Positions 1 to 10,063 are shown, counted from the first letter of the stretch. The stretch is 35,341 bases of DNA from Pseudomonas fluorescens (GCF_005938625.1 NZ_VCNJ01000108.1:1-35341), one strand, 5' to 3'. Made by a program: numbers and translations. Notes: a model not told the origin generated them from the letters alone.

Positions 1-13
1 AAGGCTTAGTGGA

Positions 14-118
14 GGGATTGATCCGGGCGTGGGAGCGCAGCGACCGTTTGGCGAAGCCAAACACAGCGAGAGGAGGTGCAGCGAAGCAAACCGTAGGCGC
101 TGCGCCCGGATCGATCCC
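14..118. repeat. Imperfect inverted-repeat intergenic element
   Basis: Outer arms at 14-29 (GGGATTGATCCGGGCG) and 103-118 (CGCCCGGATCGATCCC) are reverse complements with one mismatch. Between them lies a perfect small hairpin, GTTTGGC-gaa-GCCAAAC, at 46-62. The sequence resembles a decayed intergenic element that I recall seeing in many copies near gene ends in P. fluorescens-group genomes. That multi-copy status is recollection, because only one copy is in this window. No credible reading frame covers it. Confidence 0.5.
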
Positions 119-177
119 GCAGCGAAGGAACCCCGAGCCTCAGCGAGCGGGCCGCACGTAGGAGCAAGCGTTTTTTG

Positions 178-209
178 CTTACTTTTTTTGGCGTTTGAAA
201 AAAAGTGAG
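178..209. repeat. A/T-run hairpin, possible terminator
   Basis: CTTACTTTTTTT (178-189) pairs with AAAAAAAGTGAG (198-209), with one T-G pair and an 8-nt loop. The stem is almost all A-T, so it is a weak hairpin. It could help end transcription coming from the unseen gene on the left, or simply be part of the adjoining repeat element. Nothing else is recognisable between it and the clpA terminator. Confidence 0.3.
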
Positions 210-283
210 TCGCCGTAAGGGCGAAACCCTAATAAGCCATCACCGCAGCAACGGATATTCACCCAAAAAGCCCAAACGACCAA

Positions 284-312
284 TAACAAAAAGGCGCCCG
301 AAGGCGCCCTCT
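284..312 (-). terminator. Rho-independent terminator of clpA
   Basis: Read on the minus strand, GGCGCC-TTCG-GGCGCC (stem arms at 303-308 and 293-298) is followed by TTTTTGTTATT. This is a GC-rich stem with a stable tetraloop and a U-tract, 14-40 bases after the clpA stop codon. It fits termination of the clpS-clpA transcripts. Confidence 0.85.
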
Positions 313-325
313 TGATCCAAGGCCG

Positions 326-2596
326 TCAGGCCATTTCTGCGGTAGTCTCGAAGTCAAACGTCAACTCACCATCCTTGATGTCGATGTGCACCACACCGCC
401 ATGCTCGGCCAGCTCGCCAAACAGAATCTCCTCCGCCAACGGACGCTTGATCTTGTCCTGGATCAGACGCGCCATCGGACGCGCACCCATCGCCGAGTCA
501 TAACCACCCGCCGCCAGCCAACTACGCGCGGCATCAGTGACCTCAAGCAGCACACGCTTGTCTTCCAACTGCGCCTGAAGCTCGGTGAGGAACTTGTCCA
601 CCACACTTTTGATAACCTCATGACTGAGGCGACCAAACTGGATAATGGTGTCCAGACGGTTACGGAATTCCGGCGTGAAGCTCTTCTTGATCACTTCCAT
701 CGCATCAGACGAGTGGTCCTGATGAGTGAAACCGATCGAAGCACGCGCCGCCGTTTCGGCACCGGCGTTGGTGGTCATGATCACAATCACGTTGCGGAAG
801 TCCGCCTTGCGCCCGTTGTTGTCGGTCAGCGTACCGTGGTCCATCACCTGCAGCAGCAGGTTGAAGACTTCCGGATGCGCCTTCTCGATTTCATCGAGGA
901 GCAATACGCAGTGCGGCTGCTTGGTGATCGCTTCGGTCAACAGACCACCCTGATCGAAACCGACGTAGCCCGGAGGCGCACCGATCAGACGCGATACGGT
1001 GTGACGCTCCATGTACTCGGACATGTCGAAACGAACCAGCTCGATCCCCAACGCCTTGGCCAGTTGCCGCGCAGCCTCGGTTTTACCGACACCGGTCGGG
1101 CCTGCGAACAGGAACGAACCGACGGGTTTGTCAGGCGACTTGAGGCCGGCGCGAGACAGCTTGATCGCGGTTGACAGCGAATCGATCGCCGCGTCCTGAC
1201 CAAACACCGTCAGCTTCAGGTCACGCTCAAGGTTACGCAGCAACTCCTTGTCGGAGCTGGTGACGTGCTTAGGCGGAATCCGCGCGATTTTCGCGACGAT
1301 GTCTTCAACGTGCGGCACTTCGATGCGCTTGGCGCGCTTCTCGACCGGTTGCAAGCGCTGATAGGCACCGGCCTCGTCGATCACATCAATGGCTTTGTCC
1401 GGCATGTGCCGGTCATTGATGTAGCGCGACGCCAGTTCAGCAGCGGCACGTAGCGCTTCGTCGCTGTATTCGATGTTGTGGTGCTGCTCGAAACGCCCTT
1501 TCAGGCCGCGCAGGATACCGATGGTGTCTTCCACCGACGGCTCGACGACATCGACCTTCTGGAAGCGACGCGCCAAGGCACGATCCTTCTCGAAGATGCC
1601 GCGGAATTCCTGGAACGTGGTCGAACCGATGCAGCGAATGTCGCCAGACGACAGCAGCGGCTTGAGCAGATTCGAAGCGTCCATGACACCGCCCGACGCA
1701 GCACCGGCACCAATAATGGTGTGGATCTCGTCGATGAACAGAATGGCTTGCGGACGTTTTTTCAGTTCATTGAGCAGCGCCTTGAAACGCTTCTCGAAAT
1801 CACCGCGATACTTGGTGCCTGCGAGCAGAGCCCCCAGATCAAGCGAATAAACTACGCTACCGGCCAGCAGATCCGGCACCTGGTTGTCGACAATGCGCTT
1901 GGCCAGACCTTCGGCAATCGCGGTTTTACCCACGCCTGCTTCACCGACCAGCAGCGGATTGTTTTTGCGCCGACGCGCCAGAATCTGCGCGACACGCTCG
2001 ACTTCCGATTCGCGGCCGACCAGCGGATCGATGCGACCCTGGCGCGCGAGTTCGTTGAGGTTGCTGGCATAAGCATCCAGAGGATTGCCTGAAGAAGAAG
2101 ACTCGCCGCCCTCGTCGTCCTGCATATCTTGTTCACCTTCAGAGTGATCGCCATGCCCCGGCACTTTGGAAATGCCGTGAGCGATGTAGTTGACGACATC
2201 GATGCGCGCCACGCTCTGCTGCTTCAGCAGGAACACGGCCTGACTCTCTTGCTCACTGAAGATTGCAACCAGCACGTTGGCGCCGGTTACTTCGCGTTTG
2301 CCCGAGCTCTGTACGTGGAAAACAGCACGTTGCAGTACACGCTGGAAGCCCAGGGTTGGCTGGGTTTCACGATCTTCGTCATGAACGGGGATCAATGGCG
2401 TGGTGGAGTCGATGAACTCCTGCAGGTCATGCTTGAGTTTGTCGAGGTTTGCGCCGCAGGCACGCAAAACGGTGGCGGCAGCCTCATTGTCCAATAGGGC
2501 CAGCAAAAGGTGTTCGACGGTCATGAATTCATGACGTTTCGAACGAGCCTCCTTGAAGGCTAGATTGAGGGTGACTTCGAGCTCGCGGTTTAACAT
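326..2596 (-). CDS. clpA: ATP-dependent Clp protease ATP-binding subunit ClpA
   Basis: The product is an AAA+ unfoldase of 756 residues, the usual ClpA length. It feeds substrates to the ClpP peptidase in the cytoplasm. The N-domain (about residues 1-145) has the two Clp repeats that bind ClpS, followed by an acidic, serine-rich linker (about 150-170). The first AAA+ module carries Walker A GEAGVGKT at 218-225 and Walker B ILFIDE at 285-290. The second carries GPTGVGKT at 499-506 and VLLLDE at 564-569. The IGF tripeptide at 621-623 corresponds to the ClpP-docking IGL/F loop, which separates ClpA from ClpB. The ATG is preceded at 5 bases by GAGGTG. It lies 30 bases downstream of clpS on the same strand, so the two are probably co-transcribed; clpS is the adaptor that redirects ClpA to N-degron substrates. 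Confidence 0.98.
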   Translation of the reverse strand: MLNRELEVTLNLAFKEARSKRHEFMTVEHLLLALLDNEAAATVLRACGANLDKLKHDLQEFIDSTTPLIPVHDEDRETQPTLGFQRVLQRAVFHVQSSGKREVTGANVLVAIFSEQESQAVFLLKQQSVARIDVVNYIAHGISKVPGHGDHSEGEQDMQDDEGGESSSSGNPLDAYASNLNELARQGRIDPLVGRESEVERVAQILARRRKNNPLLVGEAGVGKTAIAEGLAKRIVDNQVPDLLAGSVVYSLDLGALLAGTKYRGDFEKRFKALLNELKKRPQAILFIDEIHTIIGAGAASGGVMDASNLLKPLLSSGDIRCIGSTTFQEFRGIFEKDRALARRFQKVDVVEPSVEDTIGILRGLKGRFEQHHNIEYSDEALRAAAELASRYINDRHMPDKAIDVIDEAGAYQRLQPVEKRAKRIEVPHVEDIVAKIARIPPKHVTSSDKELLRNLERDLKLTVFGQDAAIDSLSTAIKLSRAGLKSPDKPVGSFLFAGPTGVGKTEAARQLAKALGIELVRFDMSEYMERHTVSRLIGAPPGYVGFDQGGLLTEAITKQPHCVLLLDEIEKAHPEVFNLLLQVMDHGTLTDNNGRKADFRNVIVIMTTNAGAETAARASIGFTHQDHSSDAMEVIKKSFTPEFRNRLDTIIQFGRLSHEVIKSVVDKFLTELQAQLEDKRVLLEVTDAARSWLAAGGYDSAMGARPMARLIQDKIKRPLAEEILFGELAEHGGVVHIDIKDGELTFDFETTAEMA

Positions 2597-2626
2597 AGCT
2601 TCACCTCATACCCAAGTGGTCGGCGA

Positions 2627-3010
2627 TTAACCGTCCTTCTCGATTTCACAGAGTAGCGGATGCTGGCTTTCCCTGGCGTACTGGTTGACCTGCATGGCCT
2701 TTGTCTCGGCGATGTCGCGGGTAAACACTCCACATACTGCCCGTCCTTCTGTGTGGACGGCCAGCATGACCTTGGTCGCCAGCTCGCGATTCAGGTTAAA
2801 AAACACCTCGAGCACTTCGACGACGAAATCCATCGGTGTGTAGTCATCATTAAACAAAACCACCTTGTACATCGGCGGCGCCTGTAACGCAGGCTTTGCT
2901 TCCTGAACAGCAACGCCTGCCGAATCGTCGTCGTGCTCCTGTGGAAGATCCTTTTGGAGAAGCGGGCGATCCTGATTGAATGTTAGTCGAATCTGGCTGA
3001 TTGCATGCAT
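2627..3010 (-). CDS. clpS: ClpS, N-degron adaptor of ClpAP
   Basis: The 127-residue protein binds N-terminal destabilising residues (Leu, Phe, Tyr, Trp) and delivers such proteins to the ClpA N-domain. The ClpS core spans about residues 45-125. It has the conserved NDDYTPMDFV segment and the LAVHTEG, CGVFTRDIAETK and HPLLC motifs that form the recognition pocket and ClpA contact surface. The N-terminal 44 residues are variable and probably flexible; this extension is needed in E. coli for delivery, though here it is longer. The MHAISQIRLTFNQ start is the one I recall for Pseudomonas homologues. It lies directly upstream of clpA and is divergent from cspD, the same neighbourhood as in E. coli. 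Confidence 0.97.
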   Translation of the reverse strand: MHAISQIRLTFNQDRPLLQKDLPQEHDDDSAGVAVQEAKPALQAPPMYKVVLFNDDYTPMDFVVEVLEVFFNLNRELATKVMLAVHTEGRAVCGVFTRDIAETKAMQVNQYARESQHPLLCEIEKDG

Positions 3011-3090
3011 GGAAAGAAAGGTTCGTCAGTTGTGCAAATACAGTGGTGGGGGCGGTTGTCCACGTTTTCAACTCCGACTGCCCGGTCACC

Positions 3091-3118
3091 TTGACTATCG
3101 GGAAAACGGTGTTACAAC
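3091..3118 (+). promoter_or_regulatory. Candidate sigma-70 promoter for cspD
   Basis: TTGACT (3091-3096) and TACAAC (3113-3118) are separated by 16 bases in the clpS-cspD divergent spacer. Transcription would start near 3125 and give a leader of about 110 bases before cspD. The match is moderate and rests on sequence alone. Confidence 0.3.
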
Positions 3119-3234
3119 CAATAGAGCCCACAGTGGGTAAAAAAGATCCGCGGAGTCAATCCTTTTAATGGATTAGATTGCGGATGAATTGGATGATACT
3201 CCAGCGATGGAGTCTGTTGCAGAGGGATTTGAGC

Positions 3235-3552
3235 ATGGCTGTCGGCAAGGTGAAATGGTTCAACAATGCCAAGGGATTCGGCTTTATCAATACCGATGCC
3301 CGCGAAGGCCGCGATGAGGATGGGAAAGAGATCGACTTCTTTGCTCATTTTTCTCAGATTAAGATGGATGGGTACAAAACCCTCAAAGCCGGGCAAGCGG
3401 TGGTTTTTAGTATTATTCAAGGCCCTAAGGGGCTGCATGCCACAGACATCCAATCTGTCATCACTGAGCCATCCAGTGCCGTTGAGAGCGCAGCTGTCGG
3501 CGCGGCTGCGGCTGCGGCTGCGGCTGCCGCAAACGCCAAAGCAATGAGCTGA
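3235..3552 (+). CDS. cspD: CspD-like cold-shock-domain protein with polyalanine tail
   Basis: The 105-residue protein has an N-terminal cold-shock domain (about 1-75) with RNP-1-like GKVKWFNNAKGFGFI and the later FFAHFS strand, so it should bind single-stranded nucleic acid. In E. coli the gene next to clpS is CspD, a stationary-phase inhibitor of replication; position and sequence support the same name here, but the activity is inferred. Two features are unusual. A charged insertion (AREGRDEDGKEID, about 22-34) lengthens the loop before FFAHF. The C-terminal tail contains ten consecutive alanines, encoded by four GCGGCT repeats plus GCC GCA. I chose the ATG at 3235 because AGAGGG lies 8 bases upstream and the domain begins there; the frame stays open further 5' but without family similarity. 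Confidence 0.92.
   Translation: MAVGKVKWFNNAKGFGFINTDAREGRDEDGKEIDFFAHFSQIKMDGYKTLKAGQAVVFSIIQGPKGLHATDIQSVITEPSSAVESAAVGAAAAAAAAAANAKAMS
3502..3525 (+). repeat. In-frame GCGGCT hexanucleotide repeat in cspD
   Basis: Four perfect tandem GCGGCT units encode alternating GCG and GCT alanine codons in the cspD tail. Loss or gain of a unit would change the protein by two alanines without shifting the frame. Confidence 0.85.
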
Positions 3553-3581
3553 CTGATTTTCACCTGATATTCCAAGCAATA

Positions 3582-3621
3582 AAAAACCGCCTGACTCAAT
3601 TCAACGAGTCAGGCGGTTTTT
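3582..3621. terminator. Bidirectional terminator between cspD and icd
   Basis: A perfect 16-bp stem, AAAAACCGCCTGACTC (3582-3597) and GAGTCAGGCGGTTTTT (3606-3621), encloses an 8-base loop. A-runs on one side and T-runs on the other make it work in both directions. It sits between the convergent cspD and icd genes, 29 bases after the cspD stop and 15 bases after the icd stop. Confidence 0.93.
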
Positions 3622-3636
3622 ATGTGCCTGCGTTTC

Positions 3637-4893
3637 TTACATGTGCGAAATCAGCGCATCGCCGAAGCCCGAAGACGAAACCAGCTTGGCCCCATCCATC
3701 AGACGCTCGAAGTCATAGGTCACAGTCTTGGCACCAATGGCGCCGTTGGTGCCCTTGATGATCAGATCCGCCGCTTCAGTCCAGCCCATGTGGCGTAGCA
3801 TCATCTCGGCCGAGAGAATCAACGACCCTGGGTTGACCTGATCCTTGCCGGCGTACTTCGGTGCAGTACCGTGGGTGGCTTCGAACATCGCCACCGTGTC
3901 GGACAGGTTGGCGCCCGGTGCGATACCGATACCGCCCACTTCCGCCGCCAGAGCGTCGGAGAGGTAGTCGCCGTTCAGGTTCAAGGTCGCGATCACATCG
4001 TATTCGGCCGGACGCAGCAGGATCTGCTGGAGCATGGCGTCGGCAATGGCATCTTTGACCACAACGTTCTTACCGGTTTTCGGGTTCTTGAACTGCATCC
4101 ACGGGCCGCCGTCGAGCAGCGTCGCGCCGAATTCTTCCGCGGCCACTTCATAGGCCCACTCTTTGAAGGCACCTTCGGTGAACTTCATGATGTTGCCTTT
4201 GTGCACGATGGTCAGCGAATCGCGGTCATTGTCGACCACATATTGCAGAGCCTTGCGCGCCAGACGCTTGGTGCCTTCCAGCGAAACCGGCTTGACGCCG
4301 ATGCCGCAGTTTTCGTCGAAACGGATCTTGGTGACGCCCATTTCTTCTTTAAGGAATTTGATGACCTTGGTGGCTTCCGGCGAACCGGCCTTCCACTCAA
4401 TGCCGGCATAGATGTCTTCGGAGTTCTCGCGGAAGATCGTCATGTCGACGTCGCCGGGCTTTTTCACCGGGCTTGGTACGCCTTCGAACCAGCGCACCGG
4501 GCGCAGGCAGACGTAGAGGTCGAGTTGCTGACGCAGGGCCACGTTAAGCGAGCGGATGCCGCCACCAACCGGGGTGGTCAGCGGGCCTTTGATGGAAACC
4601 ACGTAATCCTTGACCGCGTCCAGGGTTTCCTGAGGCAGCCAGGTGTCCTGATCGTAAACCTGAGTGGCTTTTTCCCCGGCGTAGACTTCCATCCAGGAAA
4701 TCTTGCGTTTACCGCCGTATGCCTTTTGAACTGCAGCATCGACAACCTTGATCATCACCGGGCTGATGTCGACACCAATGCCGTCACCTTCGATGAAGGG
4801 GATGATCGGGTTATCAGGAACATTGAGAGAATGGTCTGCATTGACGGTGATTTTGTCGCCGACGGCTGGAACCTGAATCTTCTTGTAACCCAT
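3637..4893 (-). CDS. icd: NADP-dependent isocitrate dehydrogenase, dimeric type
   Basis: The 418-residue enzyme oxidises and decarboxylates isocitrate to 2-oxoglutarate in the TCA cycle. It belongs to the E. coli Icd family. The segment PVGGGIRSLNVALRQ holds Ser115, equivalent to the serine phosphorylated by AceK in E. coli, which switches flux to the glyoxylate shunt. The HGTAPKYAG motif is typical of the NADP-specific cofactor site. The start at 4893 (MGYKKIQVP) is preceded by GGAG at 6 bases and matches the start I recall for Pseudomonas Icd; an ATG 12 bases upstream and a longer open frame exist but are less likely. It is convergent with cspD and divergent from idh, which encodes an unrelated enzyme for the same reaction. 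Confidence 0.97.
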   Translation of the reverse strand: MGYKKIQVPAVGDKITVNADHSLNVPDNPIIPFIEGDGIGVDISPVMIKVVDAAVQKAYGGKRKISWMEVYAGEKATQVYDQDTWLPQETLDAVKDYVVSIKGPLTTPVGGGIRSLNVALRQQLDLYVCLRPVRWFEGVPSPVKKPGDVDMTIFRENSEDIYAGIEWKAGSPEATKVIKFLKEEMGVTKIRFDENCGIGVKPVSLEGTKRLARKALQYVVDNDRDSLTIVHKGNIMKFTEGAFKEWAYEVAAEEFGATLLDGGPWMQFKNPKTGKNVVVKDAIADAMLQQILLRPAEYDVIATLNLNGDYLSDALAAEVGGIGIAPGANLSDTVAMFEATHGTAPKYAGKDQVNPGSLILSAEMMLRHMGWTEAADLIIKGTNGAIGAKTVTYDFERLMDGAKLVSSSGFGDALISHM

Positions 4894-4934
4894 GCTGAAC
4901 TCCATTGTTTGGATTGAACATCTGGCTTGGTTCG

Positions 4935-4962
4935 AGCGTAACCCAGTTAAATCAACACGCAA
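4935..4962 (-). promoter_or_regulatory. Weak candidate promoter for icd
   Basis: On the minus strand, TTGCGT (4962-4957) and TACGCT (4940-4935) are separated by 16 bases, about 42 bases upstream of the icd ATG. The -10 match is only partial. Confidence 0.25.
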
Positions 4963-5136
4963 ACCCTCTGTTCGTGGCGCGGCTACATCTCGTTTCGTAC
5001 AAGCCTGAAAGCAAAGGGAAAAGCGCCAAACTCAAGCATTCGCGACGACTCTACGCGCCACCCTGCCCTGCGACCTTTAGACCAATGGACGAGAATCGTT
5101 GCATATGAACCATCGGCAGATTGCCAGCTACCTATG

Positions 5137-5142
5137 TATAAT
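5137..5142 (+). promoter_or_regulatory. Consensus -10 box upstream of idh
   Basis: A perfect TATAAT preceded directly by TG lies at 5137-5142. No good -35 box is found at the usual distance. If used, transcription would begin near 5149 and leave a leader of about 225 bases before the idh start. Confidence 0.35.
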
Positions 5143-5374
5143 GCCGCCCGCTGACCACAGGGTCACGACGGCTGGCCTCTCTAGCACGAGACTTTCCGCC
5201 TGATTGGTCGGGTTGTTACCGCAGTCCGACTGCTTGACGCTCTACTGATGCACCCAACATCACCGCGAAGAATCTCGACATTCGGTTCATGGATGACTTT
5301 GAACGAACGCGCTTACCCGGCGCCCCTCGAGTTTCTGCGCACGCTTTAGCAAAGAAGAGAGAGTTAATCCGAAT

Positions 5375-7600
<2,226 letters not shown>

Positions 7601-7620
7601 GGTTGTAATGGGAACATCAC

Positions 7621-7650
7621 AAACCCCGGCCTTGTGCCGGGGTTTGTGTT
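7621..7650 (+). terminator. Rho-independent terminator of idh
   Basis: AAACCCCGGC (7621-7630) and GCCGGGGTTT (7636-7645) form a perfect 10-bp stem with a 5-base loop, 20 bases after the idh stop. The following GTGTTT is a short, imperfect U-tract. Confidence 0.75.
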
Positions 7651-7659
7651 TCTGCTCAA

Positions 7660-7735
7660 GATCAAAAAATCGCAGCCTTCGGCAGCTCCTACATTGATCC
7701 TTGTAGGAGCTGCCGAAGGCTGCGATCTTTTGATC
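7660..7735. repeat. REP doublet (REPIN-like) palindrome
   Basis: Two 33-base arms (7660-7692 and 7703-7735) are reverse complements with a single mismatch around a 10-base spacer. Each arm holds the REP core GTAGGAGCTGCCGAAGGCTG, a family I recognise from P. fluorescens-group genomes. Paired inverted REPs of this kind are called REPINs and are mobilised in trans by RAYT transposases; no RAYT gene is in this window. The right end lies only 35 bases before nudJ. Confidence 0.85.
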
Positions 7736-7770
7736 TTCAATGCACCGAAGATTTTAAAGAGGAAGGTTTT

Positions 7771-8217
7771 ATGGAATGGCTCCCCCACATCACCGTCGCC
7801 ACCATCGTCGAGGACAACGGTCGCTTCCTGATGGTCGAGGAACACAAGGCCGGGCGTAACGTACTCAACCAGCCCGCCGGCCATCTCGACCCGGACGAAA
7901 CCCTGATCGAAGCCGCCGTGCGCGAAACCCTCGAAGAAACCGGCTGGGACGTCGATCCCACCGGCGTCATCGGCATTTACCTGTACACCGCGCCGAGCAA
8001 CGGCGTGACCTACCAGCGCGTGTGCTTCAGCGCCAAAGCCGTCAAACACCACCCGGATTACCAGCTCGACGACGGTATCGTCGGCGCCAAGTGGCTGACC
8101 CGCGACGAATTAATCGCTCAACGCGACCACTGGCGCAGCGAGCTGATCATCCGTTGCATCGACGATTATCTGGCCGGCCATCACTTCAGCCTCGAACTGA
8201 TCCGCCCTTCTCTTTAG
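7771..8217 (+). CDS. nudJ: NUDIX hydrolase, NudJ-like phosphatase
   Basis: The 148-residue cytoplasmic protein carries a perfect Nudix box, G-x5-E-x7-RE-x-x-EE-x-G, at residues 37-59 (GHLDPDETL... to EETGW). The box binds the divalent metals that hydrolyse a nucleoside diphosphate linkage. In E. coli the homologue NudJ (YmfB) acts on hydroxymethylpyrimidine pyrophosphate and nucleoside tri- or diphosphates and lies upstream of mnmA. The same position here supports the name, while the exact substrate is inferred. The ATG has a strong AGAGGAAGG ribosome site. The stop is 59 bases before mnmA, so co-transcription of the two is plausible. Confidence 0.88.
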   Translation: MEWLPHITVATIVEDNGRFLMVEEHKAGRNVLNQPAGHLDPDETLIEAAVRETLEETGWDVDPTGVIGIYLYTAPSNGVTYQRVCFSAKAVKHHPDYQLDDGIVGAKWLTRDELIAQRDHWRSELIIRCIDDYLAGHHFSLELIRPSL

Positions 8218-8276
8218 CCTTGAGGCCGCGAGCCTGCTAGAATCGCGTCCTTTTTCAAGACACTCATTGAATCCCT

Positions 8277-9401
8277 ATGCGTGATCCAGCCCCTTCTGAC
8301 ACATCCAAGAAGCGCGTCATTGTCGGCATGTCCGGCGGCGTGGACTCTTCCGTTTCCGCTCTCCTGCTGATCGAGCAGGGCTTTGAAGTGGAAGGCCTGT
8401 TCATGAAGAACTGGGAAGAAGACGACGGAACGGAATACTGCACCGCCATGGACGACCTGGCGGATGCTCAGGCTGTTTGCGACAAAATCGGCATCAAACT
8501 GCACACCGCTAACTTCGCTGCGGAATACTGGGACAACGTGTTCGAGCACTTCCTCGCCGAATATAAGGCCGGACGCACGCCGAACCCGGACATCCTGTGT
8601 AACCGCGAGATCAAGTTCAAGGCGTTCCTCGATTACGCCATGATGCTCGGCGCCGACCTGATCGCCACCGGTCACTACGTGCGCCGCCGCGACATTGATG
8701 GCCGCACCGAACTGCTCAAAGGCCTCGATCCGAACAAGGATCAAAGCTACTTCCTGCACGCCGTTGGCGGCGAACAGATTGCCAAGACGTTGTTTCCGGT
8801 CGGTGAACTGGAAAAACCGCAAGTTCGGGCGATTGCCGAGAAATACGAGCTGGCGACCGCCAAGAAGAAGGATTCCACCGGAATCTGCTTCATCGGCGAG
8901 CGTCGTTTCAGCGATTTCCTCAAGCAATACCTGCCGGCGCAACCGGGCGAAATCAAAACCACCGAAGGCGAAGTCATCGGCCGTCATCACGGCTTGATGT
9001 ACCACACCATCGGTCAGCGTCAGGGCCTCGGCATCGGCGGCCTGAAAGACGCTGGCGATGAGCCGTGGTACGTGCTGCGCAAGGATCTCGACACCAACGA
9101 ACTGATAGTCGGCCAGGGCAACAACCATCCGTGGCTGTTCTCCAGCGCCCTGCTCGCTTCGGAAATCTATTGGGTCAACCCGATCGACCTGAGCCAGCCG
9201 CTGCGCCTGACCGCCAAAGTGCGTTATCGCCAGAGCGATCAGGCTTGCACCCTGGAAAAAACCGCTACCGGTTACCGCGCCGTGTTCGACGAGCCGCAAC
9301 GCGCGGTAACGCCGGGCCAATCGGTGGTGTTCTACGACGGTGAAATCTGCCTCGGTGGCGGCGTGATCGAAGTGGCCGAGCCGTGGAGCGGCCAGGCATG
9401 A
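8277..9401 (+). CDS. mnmA: tRNA-specific 2-thiouridylase MnmA
   Basis: MnmA (374 residues) adds the 2-thio group to the wobble uridine (U34) of tRNA-Lys, -Glu and -Gln, taking sulfur from the Tus relay. The N-terminal PP-loop ATP pyrophosphatase motif SGGVDSS is at 19-25. The catalytic cysteines are Cys108, in GRTPNPDILCNREIKF, and Cys204, in STGICFIGERRF. The C-terminal domains, including HHGLMYHTIGQRQGLGIGG, are complete. The last four bases (ATGA) overlap the start of hflD, indicating translational coupling. Confidence 0.97.
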   Translation: MRDPAPSDTSKKRVIVGMSGGVDSSVSALLLIEQGFEVEGLFMKNWEEDDGTEYCTAMDDLADAQAVCDKIGIKLHTANFAAEYWDNVFEHFLAEYKAGRTPNPDILCNREIKFKAFLDYAMMLGADLIATGHYVRRRDIDGRTELLKGLDPNKDQSYFLHAVGGEQIAKTLFPVGELEKPQVRAIAEKYELATAKKKDSTGICFIGERRFSDFLKQYLPAQPGEIKTTEGEVIGRHHGLMYHTIGQRQGLGIGGLKDAGDEPWYVLRKDLDTNELIVGQGNNHPWLFSSALLASEIYWVNPIDLSQPLRLTAKVRYRQSDQACTLEKTATGYRAVFDEPQRAVTPGQSVVFYDGEICLGGGVIEVAEPWSGQA

Positions 9402-10021
9402 GCCCGACTCAGGAGCAACTGACGGCGCTCGGCGGTGTGTTTCTCGCCGCCGTGCTGGTCGACCGGATCGCCAAGACCGGCCAGACCAGTGAGGCCGGTC
9501 TGACCTGCATGCTCGGCAGCCTGTTGGTGCGCGACCCGAAGGACACGCTGGACGTATACGGCGGCGACGACATCAATCTGCGCGAGGGTTATCGCGCGTT
9601 GATTGGTGCCCTCGAGCGCGATCCGAGCACCTTGCAGCGCGAACCGTTGCGCTATGCCCTGTCGATGCTCGGCCTGGAACGTCAACTGGCCAAACGCGAC
9701 GACATGCTCGACATCATCGGCAAGCGCTTGCCGCAGATCCAGTCGCAGGTCGAGCACTTTGGCCCGGCCCACGAAAACGTCGTCGCGGCCTGCGGTGCGC
9801 TCTATCAGGACACCCTGAGCACGCTGCGCCAACGCATTCAGGTGCACGGCGACATGCGCAACCTGCAGCAACCGAGCAATGCCTCGAAGATTCGCGCCCT
9901 GCTGCTCGCCGGCATTCGTTCGGCGCGCCTGTGGCGGCAGCTCGGCGGCCATCGCTGGCAGTTGGTGATCAGCCGGCGCAAGCTGCTCAAAGAGCTGTAT
10001 CCGTTGATGCGCAGCGAGTAA
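9398..10021 (+). CDS. hflD: HflD, lysogenization regulator homologue
   Basis: This all-helical protein of 207 residues belongs to the HflD/YcfC family, which in E. coli associates with the inner membrane and inhibits phage lambda CII. Its normal role in Pseudomonas is not established. Conserved blocks include LGGVFLAAVLVDRIAKTG near the N-terminus, GGDDINLREGYRAL, LQREPLRYALSMLGLERQL and LLLAGIRSARLWRQLGG near the C-terminus. I chose the ATG at 9398, inside the ATGA overlap with mnmA, over one 15 bases upstream because the overlap pattern and family start favour it. The block nudJ-mnmA-hflD-purB is conserved from E. coli to Pseudomonas. Confidence 0.92.
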   Translation: MSPTQEQLTALGGVFLAAVLVDRIAKTGQTSEAGLTCMLGSLLVRDPKDTLDVYGGDDINLREGYRALIGALERDPSTLQREPLRYALSMLGLERQLAKRDDMLDIIGKRLPQIQSQVEHFGPAHENVVAACGALYQDTLSTLRQRIQVHGDMRNLQQPSNASKIRALLLAGIRSARLWRQLGGHRWQLVISRRKLLKELYPLMRSE

Positions 10022-10063
10022 ATCGCCCTGCAACAAAAGCTTTGTAGTCTGTAACGCGTAATA

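Larger units (their letters stand above)
4894..5374. other. Divergent icd-idh intergenic region
   Basis: This 481-base region separates the divergent icd and idh genes and must hold both promoters. Apart from the two candidate promoters listed separately, I see a short TGACC-aca-GGGTCA hairpin near 5152-5164 and no convincing gene. The roughly 230 bases between the idh -10 box and the idh ATG would form a long untranslated leader. Confidence 0.5.

Noticed and set aside
5289..5374. Possible leader peptide starting MDDFERTRLPG before idh
   Set aside because: No ribosome site was seen and the frame runs far into idh out of frame without stopping near the idh start, so it does not look like a regulatory leader peptide.
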